From Acidovorax sp. (lineage in GTDB: Bacteria > Pseudomonadota > Gammaproteobacteria > Burkholderiales > Burkholderiaceae_C), in assembly GCA_018780365.1 (NCBI GenBank), contig JADMJR010000230.1, positions 1 to 33,243 of the forward strand: a DNA stretch of 33,243 nt, given 5' to 3'. The translations under genes and the position numbers were made by a program. Of this stretch, positions 1-9,512 are shown piece after piece. How positions within the stretch are numbered: the first letter of the stretch is position 1; each line of letters starts with the position of its first letter. Under the pieces are notes generated by a model. It did not search any database and was not told the origin of the DNA. It worked only from the letters and a program-made list of their open reading frames with translations.

Positions 1-853
1 ACGCAACACCTTCTGCGTTGCTGCGCACCGATGCCACCGTGTTCACCAGGCTGTGGCGCATCTCGCCCAGGGCCGCAAGCAGTTGCCCCATTTCATCCTT
101 GCCACCGGGCGGCACTTCGGCGCTGAGATCCCCCCCGGCAATCGCGCGGGCCGCCAGCACCGCATGGTGCGCAGGCCGGGTGACGGCGCGGGTGATGCCC
201 ACGCCCAGAATCGCCGCCAGCACCACACACAGGGCCAGCGTGCCCAGCACCCAGACGCGGGCCATGGTGAACACCTGCTGCGCATCGGCATTCGCCTGCA
301 ATGCGGCTTCGGCATTGATCTTCTGCAGCTCGCCCAGCGTTTCGGCAGTGGCCACAAAATTGGACTCGGACTCGCCTGCGTACAACATGCTCAAGGCATC
401 GCTGGTGATGTCGCGTGTTTCGGCGGTGCTGAAGTCCACGCCCTTGGCAATGTCCGTCAGTTTGGCCTGGGTCACGACATAGGCCCCCTTGCGCTGCTTG
501 TAGGCCTGGTAAACCTCACGCTCCTTGGGGAACTCGATGAGCGGTTCGTAAATGGCCTCGACGCGGTCCAGGTCCTTGTGGCGCAGGGCCACCTGCTCGG
601 AGAACGCCTTGACCTCCGCCACGCTGCGCGCGGTGACCATGCCGGCCTCGGCGCGGCGCATGCGGTTGAGCAGCACCCGCAGCTCCCCCGTCTGTGCCAC
701 GCTGGGCAGAAGGTTGGTGGCGATCTCTTCGGCATTGGCATGGATGCGCGACATCTGCACCAGCGCAATCACGCCGAGCAATGCGGTCAACAGCACAACG
801 GCCAAGAAGCCCGCGCCCAGCTTGACGCCGATGCGCAGATCAGAAATTTTCAT
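1..853 (-). CDS. Methyl-accepting chemotaxis protein, N-terminal part (truncated by window edge)
   Basis: Reading leftward from an ATG at 853, an open frame of 284 codons runs off the window without a stop. It starts MKISDLRIGVKLGAGF and has a first membrane helix at about residues 10-30. A helical periplasmic region of about 160 residues follows, like a four-helix-bundle (4HB_MCP) sensor, then a second hydrophobic segment around VWVLGTLALCVVLAAILGVG. After that comes a HAMP-like stretch with the ITRAVTRP junction and GGDLSAEVPPGGKDEMGQL. This is the standard order for a transmembrane chemoreceptor; the signalling domain would lie beyond position 1. A G-rich Shine-Dalgarno-like stretch (GGGGGTGA) precedes the start. 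The ligand cannot be inferred. I am confident of the family and unsure of the signal sensed. Confidence 0.88.
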   Translation of the reverse strand, partial: MKISDLRIGVKLGAGFLAVVLLTALLGVIALVQMSRIHANAEEIATNLLPSVAQTGELRVLLNRMRRAEAGMVTARSVAEVKAFSEQVALRHKDLDRVEAIYEPLIEFPKEREVYQAYKQRKGAYVVTQAKLTDIAKGVDFSTAETRDITSDALSMLYAGESESNFVATAETLGELQKINAEAALQANADAQQVFTMARVWVLGTLALCVVLAAILGVGITRAVTRPAHHAVLAARAIAGGDLSAEVPPGGKDEMGQLLAALGEMRHSLVNTVASVRSNAEGVA

Positions 854-1011
854 GATGAATCACCCCCAAAAAACCGTGCCGTGGGCTGGCACCCGAGGCA
901 CTGCGCCCCCGCGCCAGACAGCCCCACAATCACCGCATGTAACAAAATGCAGTCTATCAGTCCAACCCCCGCGCTGCGCGGGCGCTGCCCTCACTGCGGC
1001 GCAAAAGGCCA

Positions 1012-1049
1012 CAAAAAAAGCACGCCACCCGGTGGGGCGGCGTGCTTTT
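1012..1049. terminator. Rho-independent terminator after ppa, possibly bidirectional
   Basis: The arms GCACGCC (1020-1026) and GGCGTGC (1039-1045) form a GC-rich hairpin that extends through CCC/GGG with one mismatch. Seven A residues lie on the left (1013-1019) and four T residues on the right. On the minus strand this gives a hairpin plus U-tract about 50 nt after the ppa stop. The 854-1095 gap contains no other gene I can support. Confidence 0.8.
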
Positions 1050-1060
1050 ATTTTGATAGC
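1044..1060 (-). repeat. Possible degenerate fragment of the dispersed repeat, 3' to ppa
   Basis: Read on the minus strand, this 17-mer (GCTATCAAAATAAAAGC) differs at only two positions from the end of the repeat copy inside moeA (GCTATCAAAATAATAGC). The flanking sequence toward ppa is a GTGCTTTAAGCAC palindrome, which is not clearly part of the family. Because the match is short, this is a weak call. Confidence 0.3.
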
Positions 1061-1095
1061 GCTTCGTGCTTTAAGCACGCGCGCCAGCAGCCATT

Positions 1096-1632
1096 TCAGG
1101 CCTGCGACTTCTTGTAGTTATCGATGCCGTCCGTGATTTCCTTCTTGGCCGCGTCCAGGCCTTCCCAGCCCAGCACCTTGACCCACTTGCCCTTTTCCAG
1201 GTCCTTGTAGTGCTCAAAGAAGTGGGCGATGGCGTTGCGGCGCATGGCGTTCACGTCGTCAATGGTCTTCCAGTGGTCGTACATGGGCAGGATCTTGGAC
1301 GTGGGCACGGCAATCACCTTGCCATCCACACCGGCCTCGTCTTCCATCATCAGGATGCCCAGGGGGCGGCAGGTGACGACCACACCGGGGTGCAGGGGGT
1401 AAGGCGTGATCACCAGCACATCCACCGGGTCGCCGTCGCCCGACAGCGTCTGCGGCACATAACCGTAGTTGGTGGGGTAGTGCATGGCCGTGGTCATGAA
1501 ACGGTCCACAAAAATGGCGCCCGATTCCTTGTCCACTTCGTACTTGATCGGGTCGGCGTTCATCGGGATTTCGATGACGACGTTGAAGCTTTCGGGGACG
1601 TTTTTGCCTGGGGGGACGTTGTTGAGGGACAT
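1096..1632 (-). CDS. ppa: Inorganic pyrophosphatase, soluble family I
   Basis: The 178-residue product is a cytoplasmic family I pyrophosphatase that hydrolyses PPi to two phosphates and so drives biosynthetic reactions forward. The family hallmarks are present: the substrate and metal region [16 protein letters not shown], the GYVPQT stretch, the signature DGDPVDVLV with its metal-binding aspartates, and [18 protein letters not shown] followed by KIIAV-like KVIAVP. The length matches bacterial hexameric enzymes (about 175 residues). The start is ATG at 1632 ([16 protein letters not shown]), as expected for the family; the upstream Shine-Dalgarno is weak. The frame continues open far upstream on this strand, but that extension has no family similarity. 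It is transcribed away from hppA, which encodes a second, energy-conserving route for the same reaction. Confidence 0.97.
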   Translation of the reverse strand: MSLNNVPPGKNVPESFNVVIEIPMNADPIKYEVDKESGAIFVDRFMTTAMHYPTNYGYVPQTLSGDGDPVDVLVITPYPLHPGVVVTCRPLGILMMEDEAGVDGKVIAVPTSKILPMYDHWKTIDDVNAMRRNAIAHFFEHYKDLEKGKWVKVLGWEGLDAAKKEITDGIDNYKKSQA

Positions 1633-1905
1633 GTCTTTGGATAGTGGTTGGATAACGATAACCCGCGAGGCATAAGGCGCTGATGCAGCGCAATGAAGCG
1701 TCGGGATTAACCCTGATTTTAGGGGCACGCCCCTTTCTGCACGCTTGCAAACGGCGGTTTGGCTGTAAATTGGGCTCGTTGGCCAATCGACTCCTTGCCC
1801 TTTCATGGGGCTCAGGGGCACGAGGAAGCAACGCAGCGGAAGCACCACCGACCTGCGTTGTGTTTCCTTCCGTGCATCTGAACTGAACACTGAAAGGAGT
1901 GACGA
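1633..1905. other. Divergent intergenic region between ppa and hppA
   Basis: These 273 bp must hold the promoters of both pyrophosphatase genes. I see a short palindrome AGGGGCACGCCCCT near 1720-1735 and an AT-richer stretch near 1745-1770, but no promoter hexamers good enough to call. AAGGAG at 1894-1899 is the ribosome-binding site of hppA. No small gene is supported here. Confidence 0.6.
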
Positions 1906-3987
1906 ATGGCTGGAAATACAGCGCTGACTGCCCCTCTGATACTGGCTCTGGTTTGCGGATTGATTGCGGTGGCCTACGGCATCTGGGCGCGGGGATGGAT
2001 CCTCGCCAAGGATCCAGGCAACGCCCGCATGCAGGAAATCGCCGCGGCCATCCAGGCCGGTGCCGCTGCCTACCTCGCCCGCCAATACAAGACCATCGCC
2101 CTCGTTGGCGTGGTGCTGGCGGTTCTCATTGGCATTTTTCTCGATGGCACCACGGCGGTGGGCTTTGTGGTGGGCGCGGTGCTCTCGGGCGCCTGTGGCT
2201 TCATCGGCATGAACGTATCGGTGCGCGCCAATGTGCGCACGGCACAGGCCGCCACACAGGGCATTGGCCCCGCGCTCGATGTCGCGTTTCGCGGCGGGGC
2301 CATCACCGGCATGCTGGTGGTGGGGCTGGGGCTGCTGGGCGTCACGGGCTTTTACTGGTTCCTGGCGGGCAATGGCAACCTCACGCCCACGGCCAATCTG
2401 GCCACGCTGCTCAACCCGCTGATCGGTTTTGCGTTTGGCTCGTCGCTGATCTCGATCTTTGCGCGGCTGGGGGGCGGCATCTTCACCAAGGGCGCCGACG
2501 TGGGTGCCGACCTGGTGGGCAAGGTGGAGGCCGGCATCCCTGAAGACGACCCGCGCAACCCCGCCGTGATCGCCGACAACGTGGGCGACAACGTGGGCGA
2601 CTGCGCCGGCATGGCGGCCGACCTGTTCGAGACCTATGCCGTCACGCTGATCGCCACCATGGTGCTGGGTGCCCTGCTGGTAGCTACAGCCCCCGTCAAC
2701 GCCGTGGTGTACCCGCTGGCGCTGGGGGCCGTGTCCATCGTGGCGTCCATCATCGGCTGCTTCTTTGTGAAGGCCTCGCCCGGCATGAAGAACGTGATGC
2801 CAGCGCTGTACAAGGGCTTGGCGATTGCGGGCGTGCTCTCGCTGATCGCCTTCTACTTCGTCACGATGTGGATCATGCCGGACAACTCCATCATGGCCAG
2901 CGGCAGCCAGATGCGCCTGTTTGGCGCCTGCTTCACCGGGTTGGCGCTGACGGCTGCGCTGGTCTGGATCACCGAGTTCTACACCGGCACACAGTATTCG
3001 CCCGTGCAGCACATCGCGCAGGCCTCGACCACCGGCCACGGCACCAACATCATCGCGGGCCTGGGCGTGTCCATGCGGTCCACCGCCTGGCCGGTGATCT
3101 TCGTGTGCCTGGCCATCCTCTCGGCCTACCAGCTCGCGGGCCTGTACGGCATTGCGGTGGCGGCCATGTCGATGCTGAGCATGGCGGGCATCGTGGTGGC
3201 GCTGGATGCCTATGGCCCCATCACCGACAACGCCGGCGGCATTGCCGAAATGGCCGAGCTGCCCAGCAGCGTGCGCGACATCACCGACCCGCTGGACGCC
3301 GTGGGCAACACCACCAAGGCCGTGACCAAGGGCTACGCCATCGGCTCGGCGGGCCTGGCCGCGCTGGTACTGTTTGCCGACTACACGCACAAGCTGGAGA
3401 GCTACGGCAAAGCCATCACCTTCGACCTGTCCGACCCCCTGGTCATCGTGGGCCTGTTCATCGGCGGGCTGATCCCCTACCTGTTCGGCGCCATGGCCAT
3501 GGAGGCCGTGGGCCGCGCTGCCGGTGCCGTGGTGGTGGAGGTGCGCCGCCAGTTCAGCACCATCCCCGGCATCATGGACGGCACCGGCAAGCCCGAATAC
3601 GGCAAGGCCGTGGACATGCTGACCACCGCCGCCATCAAGGAAATGGTGATCCCCAGCCTGCTGCCCGTGGTGGTGCCCATCGTGGTGGGCCTGGCCCTGG
3701 GGCCCAAGGCGCTGGGCGGCTTGCTGATGGGCACCATCGTCACCGGCCTGTTCGTGGCCATCAGCATGTGCACCGGCGGCGGCGCCTGGGACAACGCCAA
3801 GAAATACATCGAAGACGGCCACCACGGCGGCAAAGGCTCTGAGGCACACAAGGCCGCCGTGACGGGTGATACCGTGGGCGACCCCTACAAGGACACCGCA
3901 GGCCCGGCCATCAACCCGCTGATCAAGATCATCAACATCGTGGCGCTGCTCATCGTGCCGCTGGTGGTCAAGTTCCACGGCGGGTAA
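1906..3987 (+). CDS. hppA: Membrane-bound proton-pumping pyrophosphatase, K+-independent type
   Basis: The 693-residue polytopic inner-membrane protein couples PPi hydrolysis to ion pumping. The hallmark [11 protein letters not shown] lies at about residues 198-208 and is followed by the acidic [18 protein letters not shown] region. Other conserved blocks are the second acidic cluster [19 protein letters not shown] and the C-terminal [18 protein letters not shown]. The segment GNTTKA places lysine (K471) where K+-dependent enzymes carry alanine. By family knowledge this marks a K+-independent enzyme, and these pump protons. The length is typical, with about 16 membrane segments expected. The start is ATG 1906 with AAGGAG seven bases upstream. 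The gene is monocistronic and ends in a strong terminator. It lies head-to-head with ppa, so the cell can hydrolyse PPi with or without conserving energy. Confidence 0.97.
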   Translation: MAGNTALTAPLILALVCGLIAVAYGIWARGWILAKDPGNARMQEIAAAIQAGAAAYLARQYKTIALVGVVLAVLIGIFLDGTTAVGFVVGAVLSGACGFIGMNVSVRANVRTAQAATQGIGPALDVAFRGGAITGMLVVGLGLLGVTGFYWFLAGNGNLTPTANLATLLNPLIGFAFGSSLISIFARLGGGIFTKGADVGADLVGKVEAGIPEDDPRNPAVIADNVGDNVGDCAGMAADLFETYAVTLIATMVLGALLVATAPVNAVVYPLALGAVSIVASIIGCFFVKASPGMKNVMPALYKGLAIAGVLSLIAFYFVTMWIMPDNSIMASGSQMRLFGACFTGLALTAALVWITEFYTGTQYSPVQHIAQASTTGHGTNIIAGLGVSMRSTAWPVIFVCLAILSAYQLAGLYGIAVAAMSMLSMAGIVVALDAYGPITDNAGGIAEMAELPSSVRDITDPLDAVGNTTKAVTKGYAIGSAGLAALVLFADYTHKLESYGKAITFDLSDPLVIVGLFIGGLIPYLFGAMAMEAVGRAAGAVVVEVRRQFSTIPGIMDGTGKPEYGKAVDMLTTAAIKEMVIPSLLPVVVPIVVGLALGPKALGGLLMGTIVTGLFVAISMCTGGGAWDNAKKYIEDGHHGGKGSEAHKAAVTGDTVGDPYKDTAGPAINPLIKIINIVALLIVPLVVKFHGG

Positions 3988-4006
3988 ACCCCCTGGCACC
4001 ACCGAT

Positions 4007-4031
4007 AAAAAGGGGCCTCGGCCCCTTTTTT
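4007..4031. terminator. Strong rho-independent terminator after hppA
   Basis: The arms AAAAAGGGGC (4007-4016) and GCCCCTTTTT (4021-4030) pair perfectly over ten bases around a CTCG loop, and the T-run continues. It separates hppA from the DUF1631 gene, so that gene needs its own promoter within about 40 bp. Confidence 0.92.
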
Positions 4032-4071
4032 GCCGCTTACCATCCGGGGCACCGGCATTCCTCCAGAGAAG

Positions 4072-6402
4072 ATGGCTTTGAAACACACCGCACCGTCTGC
4101 CCCCACCCCCTCCGGAAACCACACCCCGCTGTACCAGCACATCGTTCAGGACGTACTGGCCGGCTCCAGGCACCTGATGGAGCGCATCGCCGAGGCCACG
4201 CGCATGTCCTTGCAGTTGCGCCTGGACCAGGCGCGCACGCCGGGTGAGCACCATGCCATGCTGGAAGCAAAGCAGCAGCTCATGCGGCTCAATGCGGTGA
4301 TGAGCGAGCGCTACCCCGAGGCACTGCGCAAGGCCCTCAGCCAGCAATCCACGCAGACAGAGGCCAAAGCCACACGCTCGCTGTTCACCGTGCATTTCGA
4401 TGAGCTGGAGCTGATGGACGAAACGCAGATCAGCGACAGCGTGGAACGCGCCCGCGCCCGGCAGGTGCTGACCTCGGCGGTGGAGGGGCCGCTGGCCGAC
4501 CTCGATGCCCTGGTGTGCGCCGCCCAGGGGCTGCCGCAGGTGCAACCTGAGCACAACCCGCTGCGCCCGGAAGTCTTCCTGCAGGCGCTGCAGGCCGTGG
4601 TGTCGCAGATGCAGGTCACCGAGCAGGTGCGGCACGACTGGATCGGGCACCTGGCCCAGGCGCTAGGCAGCGAGCTGCGTGGGCTCTATCTCGCGCTGAT
4701 CGAACAGCTCCAGCAAAACGGTGTGCAGCCTGTGGGCTACGCCATGCGCCAGGCCAACGGCCAGTATGTCTACGTCGCGCCGACCGAGGGCGGTGCGTCT
4801 CCGGGCTTTGGCTTCGAGGCAGACCCGTCCGCCCCCGCAGGGCCCGCCGACCCGCTGCTGACACTCGACCGCCTGCGCCGCCTGTTGCTGGGCGAGCTGA
4901 GCGAACCCTCTGCACCGGAACAGGCACCCGCCCCCCACGAAACCTTCGCCGAACGGTTCACGCGCGAGTTCGAGCACCCGGACCAGCTCCCCCACATCGA
5001 CCCACCCGCCACGGATTTCGCCATCACCGTGCCCGCCGCCTTCGAGGCGCTGCAGGAGATGAACCAAGTCGGCCAGATGATGGAGCGCCTGGGCAGCCAG
5101 CGCACCCAGGCCAGCCACAGTGCCGATGGTGCCCCCGCCACACCACCGCGCCAGCACACCGGAGGACTGGCACAGGCCCTGAGCACCGAAGTGGTGGCGC
5201 TGATGGTGGACAACATCGCACGCGACCACCGGCTGCTGTGGCCCGTGCAGCAATTCATCCGAGCCCTGGAGCCCGCGTTGATGCAGCTGGCGCTGGCCGA
5301 CCCCCGGTTCTTCAGCCACAAAGAGCATCCCGCGCGCCACCTGCTGCAGGACATCACCGACCGCAGCCTGGCGTTTGACAGCACCGAGGCCCCCGGATTC
5401 CAGAGCTTCATGCGCTCCCTCATGAACATCGCCGGCCCGCTGGCCTCAGACACCATCGAGGGGCCGGACGATTTCGAGCGGGTGCTGCAGCAGCTGCACG
5501 CCAAATGGGCAGAGAAGGAGCAGGCACGCAAACAGGAGCGCCAGCGCGCCATCGAGGCACTGGAGCACGCCGAGCGGCGCCACCTGCTGGCCGCCCAGAT
5601 CTCGCGCGAGATCTGGCTGCTGCCGGATGTTGGCAAGGTGCCCGATGCCGTCTCGCGCTTTTTGCTTGGCCCCTGGGCCCAGGTCATGGCCCAGGCGCGC
5701 CTGGCCGACACCACGGGCAGTGCCGACCCTGGCCGCTACCAGGAGCTGGTGGATGCGCTGATCTGGAGCGCACAACCCGAGCTGACCCGCATGAACACGG
5801 GCCAGCTCGCGCGCCTGCTCCCCAAGCTGCTGGCCAAGCTGCGCGAGGGCCTGGCGACCATCGACTACCCCGCCGCCCGGACCGAGGCCGTTTTCGAGCT
5901 GCTGATGCAACTGCACCAGCGGGCCTTCAAACCCGGGCCAAGGCCTGCCACACCGCCACCCCCCGCCCGGCCGACCGAGGCCAAGGCCGCAGCGCAGCCA
6001 GCCCCCCTGGACGACGACGACCCCTGGGTCGCGCCCTCCGAGGCCAAGGAATCTGGCTACATGGAATCCTCACAGTCTCCCGAATCCGAAAGCCCGGAGC
6101 CCACACAGGGGCCCGCCACGGGCGGCCCCCACGCCCTGCCCCAGTTGGCCATTGGCAGTTGGGTAAACCTGCTGGTGGCAGGCCATTGGGAGCGCACCCA
6201 GCTGTCATGGATTGGTTCGCACGGCAACCTTTTCCTCTTCACCAGCGCCTCGGGCCGCACCCAGTCGATGACCCTGCGGCTGGTCGATCGGCTCATCCAG
6301 CAAGGTGCCCTGCACGTGATCGCTCAGCAGACCGTGGTGGACGGCGCCCTGGACGCCGTGGCCGAGGCGGCCATGCGCAACAGTGTGGACAGCCGGATGT
6401 AA
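4072..6402 (+). CDS. DUF1631 family protein
   Basis: The 776-residue protein resembles the DUF1631 family found in beta- and gammaproteobacteria, whose function I do not know. The N-terminal half is helical and rich in Gln, Glu and Ala, with no membrane segment or signal peptide, so it is probably cytoplasmic. Residues about 620-690 form a Pro/Ala/Asp-rich linker containing a DDDDPW acidic cluster. The C-terminal module (about 688-776) reads [13 protein letters not shown], then [20 protein letters not shown], the small beta-rich ending typical of the family. I chose ATG 4072 rather than the in-frame TTG at 4030, because the TTG lies inside the preceding terminator. A degenerate repeat copy follows directly after the stop. 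The family is fairly certain; the role is unknown. Confidence 0.82.
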   Translation: MALKHTAPSAPTPSGNHTPLYQHIVQDVLAGSRHLMERIAEATRMSLQLRLDQARTPGEHHAMLEAKQQLMRLNAVMSERYPEALRKALSQQSTQTEAKATRSLFTVHFDELELMDETQISDSVERARARQVLTSAVEGPLADLDALVCAAQGLPQVQPEHNPLRPEVFLQALQAVVSQMQVTEQVRHDWIGHLAQALGSELRGLYLALIEQLQQNGVQPVGYAMRQANGQYVYVAPTEGGASPGFGFEADPSAPAGPADPLLTLDRLRRLLLGELSEPSAPEQAPAPHETFAERFTREFEHPDQLPHIDPPATDFAITVPAAFEALQEMNQVGQMMERLGSQRTQASHSADGAPATPPRQHTGGLAQALSTEVVALMVDNIARDHRLLWPVQQFIRALEPALMQLALADPRFFSHKEHPARHLLQDITDRSLAFDSTEAPGFQSFMRSLMNIAGPLASDTIEGPDDFERVLQQLHAKWAEKEQARKQERQRAIEALEHAERRHLLAAQISREIWLLPDVGKVPDAVSRFLLGPWAQVMAQARLADTTGSADPGRYQELVDALIWSAQPELTRMNTGQLARLLPKLLAKLREGLATIDYPAARTEAVFELLMQLHQRAFKPGPRPATPPPPARPTEAKAAAQPAPLDDDDPWVAPSEAKESGYMESSQSPESESPEPTQGPATGGPHALPQLAIGSWVNLLVAGHWERTQLSWIGSHGNLFLFTSASGRTQSMTLRLVDRLIQQGALHVIAQQTVVDGALDAVAEAAMRNSVDSRM

Positions 6403-6461
6403 ATTGCTACTCAATTAATAGCAAACAACCGAATACCGTTGCGCTCAGGCGGCTTTTTTAA
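6402..6461 (-). repeat. Probable degenerate copy of the dispersed repeat
   Basis: Immediately after the DUF1631 stop, TTGCTA (6404-6409) and TAGCAA (6419-6424) form an inverted repeat like the AATAGCTAT...ATAATAGC end of the clear copies. It is followed by CGCTCAGGCGG and a T-run that resemble the other end in minus orientation. The middle has diverged, so membership in the family is tentative. Confidence 0.45.
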
Positions 6462-6503
6462 GGCAAAAACTCTCTTGCCCTGCGCTCCCAGGTGCGGGCG
6501 CGC

Positions 6504-7109
6504 TCAAAACTCCGCCGAAATCGCCGCCCGCAGCAAGGTGCTGGCGGGCTCCACCAGCTCCTGCAGCTGCCCAGCCCGGTCTTGCTCGATGGACTGCAGC
6601 ACCATCTCGTTGATGCCGCCCACCACCGCCATCGCCATGGTGGGCTGCAGCGGCGTTTTGCGCAGGCGCTCGCCGGGCCGGTTGTTCACCACATCCAGCA
6701 TCAGGTCGGCCAGCTGCTGGTTGGCGCGCCGCCGCGCTGCCAGGCCCGGCGCGCCCAGGCCCAGGATGTCGATGAACAAGGTGCGCAGCAGCACCGGGTT
6801 GCGCGCCAGCACGCCAAAGTAGGCGCCCATGGCCTGCCCCACCTGGGCCTCCCATTCGCTGTGCGGATCGATGGCGGCGCGCAGCACGGCAATCGCGTTG
6901 CCGCTGGCCGCTTCGTACAGCGCCGTCAGGCATTCGGCCTTGTCGGCAAAGTTCTCATAAAAGGTGCGGCGCGACACGCTGGCCTCGCGCACGATGTCGG
7001 CAATGGTGGTGTCGGCATAGCCCTTGGCAGCCACGGCGCGGGCCATGCCTTCGAGCAGGCGGGCGCGGTGTTCGTTGCCCGGGGCGGGGGTTTCGGCGGC
7101 GGCAGTCAT
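6504..7109 (-). CDS. TetR/AcrR family transcriptional regulator
   Basis: The 201-residue protein has an N-terminal TetR helix-turn-helix at about residues 30-57 (TTIADIVREASVSRRTFYEN, then FADKAE) and a helical ligand-binding domain without specific similarity I can name. The start is ATG 7109, the only methionine in a sensible position. It diverges from the export operon beginning at 7234, and the 124-bp gap holds two 16-bp palindromes of the size TetR dimers bind. By analogy with other TetR-controlled efflux loci, it probably represses both itself and the operon until a pump substrate binds. The frame stays open upstream on this strand, but that is antisense to the next gene. Confidence 0.93.
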   Translation of the reverse strand: MTAAAETPAPGNEHRARLLEGMARAVAAKGYADTTIADIVREASVSRRTFYENFADKAECLTALYEAASGNAIAVLRAAIDPHSEWEAQVGQAMGAYFGVLARNPVLLRTLFIDILGLGAPGLAARRRANQQLADLMLDVVNNRPGERLRKTPLQPTMAMAVVGGINEMVLQSIEQDRAGQLQELVEPASTLLRAAISAEF

Positions 7110-7137
7110 GGCAAAAAAGTCCCTCAAAATCGGGTTA

Positions 7138-7153
7138 GGTACTTGACAGTACC
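7138..7153. promoter_or_regulatory. Candidate TetR operator 1
   Basis: GGTACTTGACAGTACC is an inverted repeat with six-base arms GGTACT/AGTACC around four bases. A TTGACA hexamer (7143-7148), a possible -35 box for the export operon, lies inside it, so repressor binding would block polymerase. It shares its ends with operator 2, 45 bp downstream. Confidence 0.65.
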
Positions 7154-7182
7154 ACAGTTGACCTGCATCATACAAACCATCC

Positions 7183-7198
7183 GGTACTGCAACGTACC
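7183..7198. promoter_or_regulatory. Candidate TetR operator 2
   Basis: GGTACTGCAACGTACC has arms GGTAC/GTACC around six bases. It has the same length and outer half-sites as operator 1, in the same divergent promoter. The 45-bp centre-to-centre distance (about four helical turns) would put two dimers on nearly the same face of the DNA. Confidence 0.62.
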
Positions 7199-7233
7199 AA
7201 TCTTTTCCCTCCTGCCCCTGACGGAGATCGCCC

Positions 7234-8055
7234 ATGACCGAACTTGTTGTCCGCCGTCTGCTGATTGACCTGGAAACGCCGTTTGCGCGCCACTGGTGCG
7301 GCGGCGATGCGTTTCGCACGGCATTCTTCAATGCGCTGTCGATGAGCTTCCCCGTGGGCGAGCAGTTCTTCATCGACGCCGTGCGCGATGGCCACAAGCG
7401 CCTGCCGCCCGACCTGCAGGCGCAGTTCGCCGACGAGGTGCGCGGCTTCATCGGGCAAGAGGCCACACACCGCCGCATCCACGCGCTGTTCAACGGCCAC
7501 CTTGAAAAACAGGGCCTCGTCAACGACTGGGCCCCGCGCGCCGCAGAGCGCATGAAGCTGTTTGCCAACGCCGACCCGCGCCACCCGCTGGCTGTGACGG
7601 CCGCCAACGAGCACTTCACCGCCCTGCTGGCCGAATGGCTGCTGGCCCACCCCGAAGCCGTGCAGGGCGCCGAACCCCGCCTGGCCACGATGTGGCAGTG
7701 GCACTGCGCCGAAGAGGCCGAGCACAAGAACACCGCGTTCGACCTGTACCAGGCCTTGGGTGGCAACCACGACTGGCGCATCACCTGGTTTCGCCGCATC
7801 ACCCTGGTTTTTGTGGGCGACGCGCTGCGCCAGACGGTGCTGAACCTGCGCCAGGACGGCACGCTGTGGAAGTGGAGCACCTGGGCCAGCGCCGCACGCA
7901 CGCTGTTTGGCCAAGGTGGCCTGGTGCGCGAGAGCTGGAAGCCCTGGCGCGCATACCTGAAGCGCGACTTTCACCCCAGCCAGCATGGCAGCGACCTCTC
8001 GGAGCGCTGGCTGGCCGAACACAGCAACGCCTACACGCCCGTGGGCGCGCGCTGA
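7234..8055 (+). CDS. Predicted metal-dependent hydrolase, PF10118 (ferritin-like di-iron fold)
   Basis: The 273-residue soluble protein is the first gene of the export operon. The spacing of its acidic and histidine residues suits a helical di-iron site: E43 in VGEQFF, E76 and H79 in GQEATHRRIH, E126 and H127 in ANEHFTA, and E160/E161 and H164 in WHCAEEAEHKNTAF. This pattern is characteristic of the PF10118 family, whose name 'metal-dependent hydrolase' is a prediction; an oxygenase or hydroxylase activity is equally possible from the ferritin-like arrangement. ATG 7234 lies 36 bp beyond operator 2. Only 18 nt separate its stop from the TolC-like gene, so the two are probably co-transcribed, and the enzyme may modify the exported compound or a toxic lipid. 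Confidence 0.85.
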   Translation: MTELVVRRLLIDLETPFARHWCGGDAFRTAFFNALSMSFPVGEQFFIDAVRDGHKRLPPDLQAQFADEVRGFIGQEATHRRIHALFNGHLEKQGLVNDWAPRAAERMKLFANADPRHPLAVTAANEHFTALLAEWLLAHPEAVQGAEPRLATMWQWHCAEEAEHKNTAFDLYQALGGNHDWRITWFRRITLVFVGDALRQTVLNLRQDGTLWKWSTWASAARTLFGQGGLVRESWKPWRAYLKRDFHPSQHGSDLSERWLAEHSNAYTPVGAR

Positions 8056-8073
8056 CAACGACGACCTGAAACC

Positions 8074-9507
8074 ATGACGACGAACCCCACGCCCCGGCGC
8101 ACCGGCCGGGCAGGCGAAGCTTTGCTGTGCCTGATTGCCTCTGCCCCCCTGGCCCTCTCCGCCCTGCCCGCCCAGGCCGAACCCCTGGCCTATGACGCCG
8201 CTCTGCAGCAATTGCAGCAGCGCTCGGACCACCTGGCCGCCTCGCGCCACGCGGTGGAAAGCGCCCAGCTGCGCCGCGACGCGCTGCAGCGCCTGGGCGG
8301 CCCTGTGGTCCACCTGAGTGGCGCAGCCTATGCCTACAACGCCAACCTGGATGTGGACCTGAACCCACTGAACCGCGCGCTGCCCGGTGTGCTGTCGCAG
8401 CTGCCGCCGCAGCTGGCAGCGCCCCTGGCGCAGCTGCCGCACCTGCCATCGAGCTACACGCTCAACCGCAGCAAAAGCGACACCACGGCCTCGGTCTCCG
8501 CTGTCTGGCCCATCTACATGGGCGGCGCCAGCAACGCCGCGCGGGGCCTGCTGGACGCACAGACCCAAGAGACCCAGGCCGACGCCGCCAAAACCGGCCA
8601 TGAAGCCACCACCCTGCTGGTGCAGCGCTACTTTGGCGCCCAGCTGGCCGAGCGCGCCGCCGTGCTGCGCGAGGCCGCCCTGGCCACCATCGGGCAGCAC
8701 GATGCCGCCGCGCAGAAGATGCTGGACGCAGGTGTGATCGCCCGTGTGGAGCGCCTGCAGGCCCGCTCGGCCCTGGAAGAAGCGCGCCGCAACGCCCGCA
8801 AGGCGCGCGACGACGCCGAGCTGGCCACCACCGCGCTCACCCGCACGCTCAAGGCCACCGAGCTGGTCACACCCACCAGCCCGCTGTTTGTGCTGGGCGG
8901 GCCGGTGGAACCCCTGCCCCACTTCATCGACACCGCACTGGCCCGCCACCCCGGGCTGGACAAAGTGGCCGCAAAAAAGGAACAGGCCACCCAGCTGCAC
9001 GCCGCACAGGAGGCGCTGCGCAAGCCCCAGGTGTTCGCATTTGGCCAGCGCCAGCTCAAGACCGGCAAGGAAGCCGACTGGGTGGCCGGTGTGGGCGTGC
9101 GCTGGACGCTGCTGGACTCCATCGACCGCAACACCCTCGCCGAGTCGTCCCAGCGCCAGATCGCGCAGGCCGAGCGCACCGGCGCGCAGGCGCAGAACGA
9201 CATCGCCCTGTTGGTGGAAAAGCGCTGGCTGGCGCTGGAGCAGGCGCGCCGCGCCTACCTGGCGCTGCAGCCCGGCCTGGAGCTGGCCGACGAAGTGCTG
9301 CGCCTGCGCACGGCGGGCCTGAAGGCGGGCACCAGCACCACGCTCGACTTGATCGACGCGCAGGTGAACCAGGCCAAGGCCCAGACCGAACGCGCCCAGG
9401 CCGCGCACGACTACGTGAAGGCACTGGCCGAGCTGCTGGAGAGCTGCGGCCTGTCAGAAGACTTTGGCAAATACATGGCACGCGCGGATGCGCTGAAAGT
9501 GGAGTGA
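8074..9507 (+). CDS. TolC-family outer membrane efflux protein
   Basis: The 477-residue protein has a signal peptide (positive start, then LLCLIASAPLALSALPAQA, cleavage near residue 35). Two similar helical halves follow, each with long Ala/Gln/Glu-rich coiled-coil segments, such as LEEARRNARKARDDAELA and QVNQAKAQTERAQAAHDY. The YMGGASNAARGLLDA and LRTAGLKAGTSTTLDLIDA blocks are typical of outer membrane factors. As a trimer it would form the channel through the outer membrane and periplasm, docked by the HlyD-like protein encoded next. The adaptor gene begins 5 nt after its stop, indicating translational coupling. Confidence 0.93.
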   Translation: MTTNPTPRRTGRAGEALLCLIASAPLALSALPAQAEPLAYDAALQQLQQRSDHLAASRHAVESAQLRRDALQRLGGPVVHLSGAAYAYNANLDVDLNPLNRALPGVLSQLPPQLAAPLAQLPHLPSSYTLNRSKSDTTASVSAVWPIYMGGASNAARGLLDAQTQETQADAAKTGHEATTLLVQRYFGAQLAERAAVLREAALATIGQHDAAAQKMLDAGVIARVERLQARSALEEARRNARKARDDAELATTALTRTLKATELVTPTSPLFVLGGPVEPLPHFIDTALARHPGLDKVAAKKEQATQLHAAQEALRKPQVFAFGQRQLKTGKEADWVAGVGVRWTLLDSIDRNTLAESSQRQIAQAERTGAQAQNDIALLVEKRWLALEQARRAYLALQPGLELADEVLRLRTAGLKAGTSTTLDLIDAQVNQAKAQTERAQAAHDYVKALAELLESCGLSEDFGKYMARADALKVE

Positions 9508-9512
9508 ACCCG

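Noticed and set aside
1096-4650. Very long open frame on the minus strand, far longer than ppa
   Set aside because: Only its last 178 codons match a known family (ppa). The rest is antisense to hppA and DUF1631, is His/Gly/Gln-rich and is a typical third-position GC shadow.
7168-9408. Long minus-strand frame over the hydrolase and TolC-like genes
   Set aside because: Its composition is that of a GC-rich shadow and it would cover the operator region. The plus-strand genes have clear motifs.
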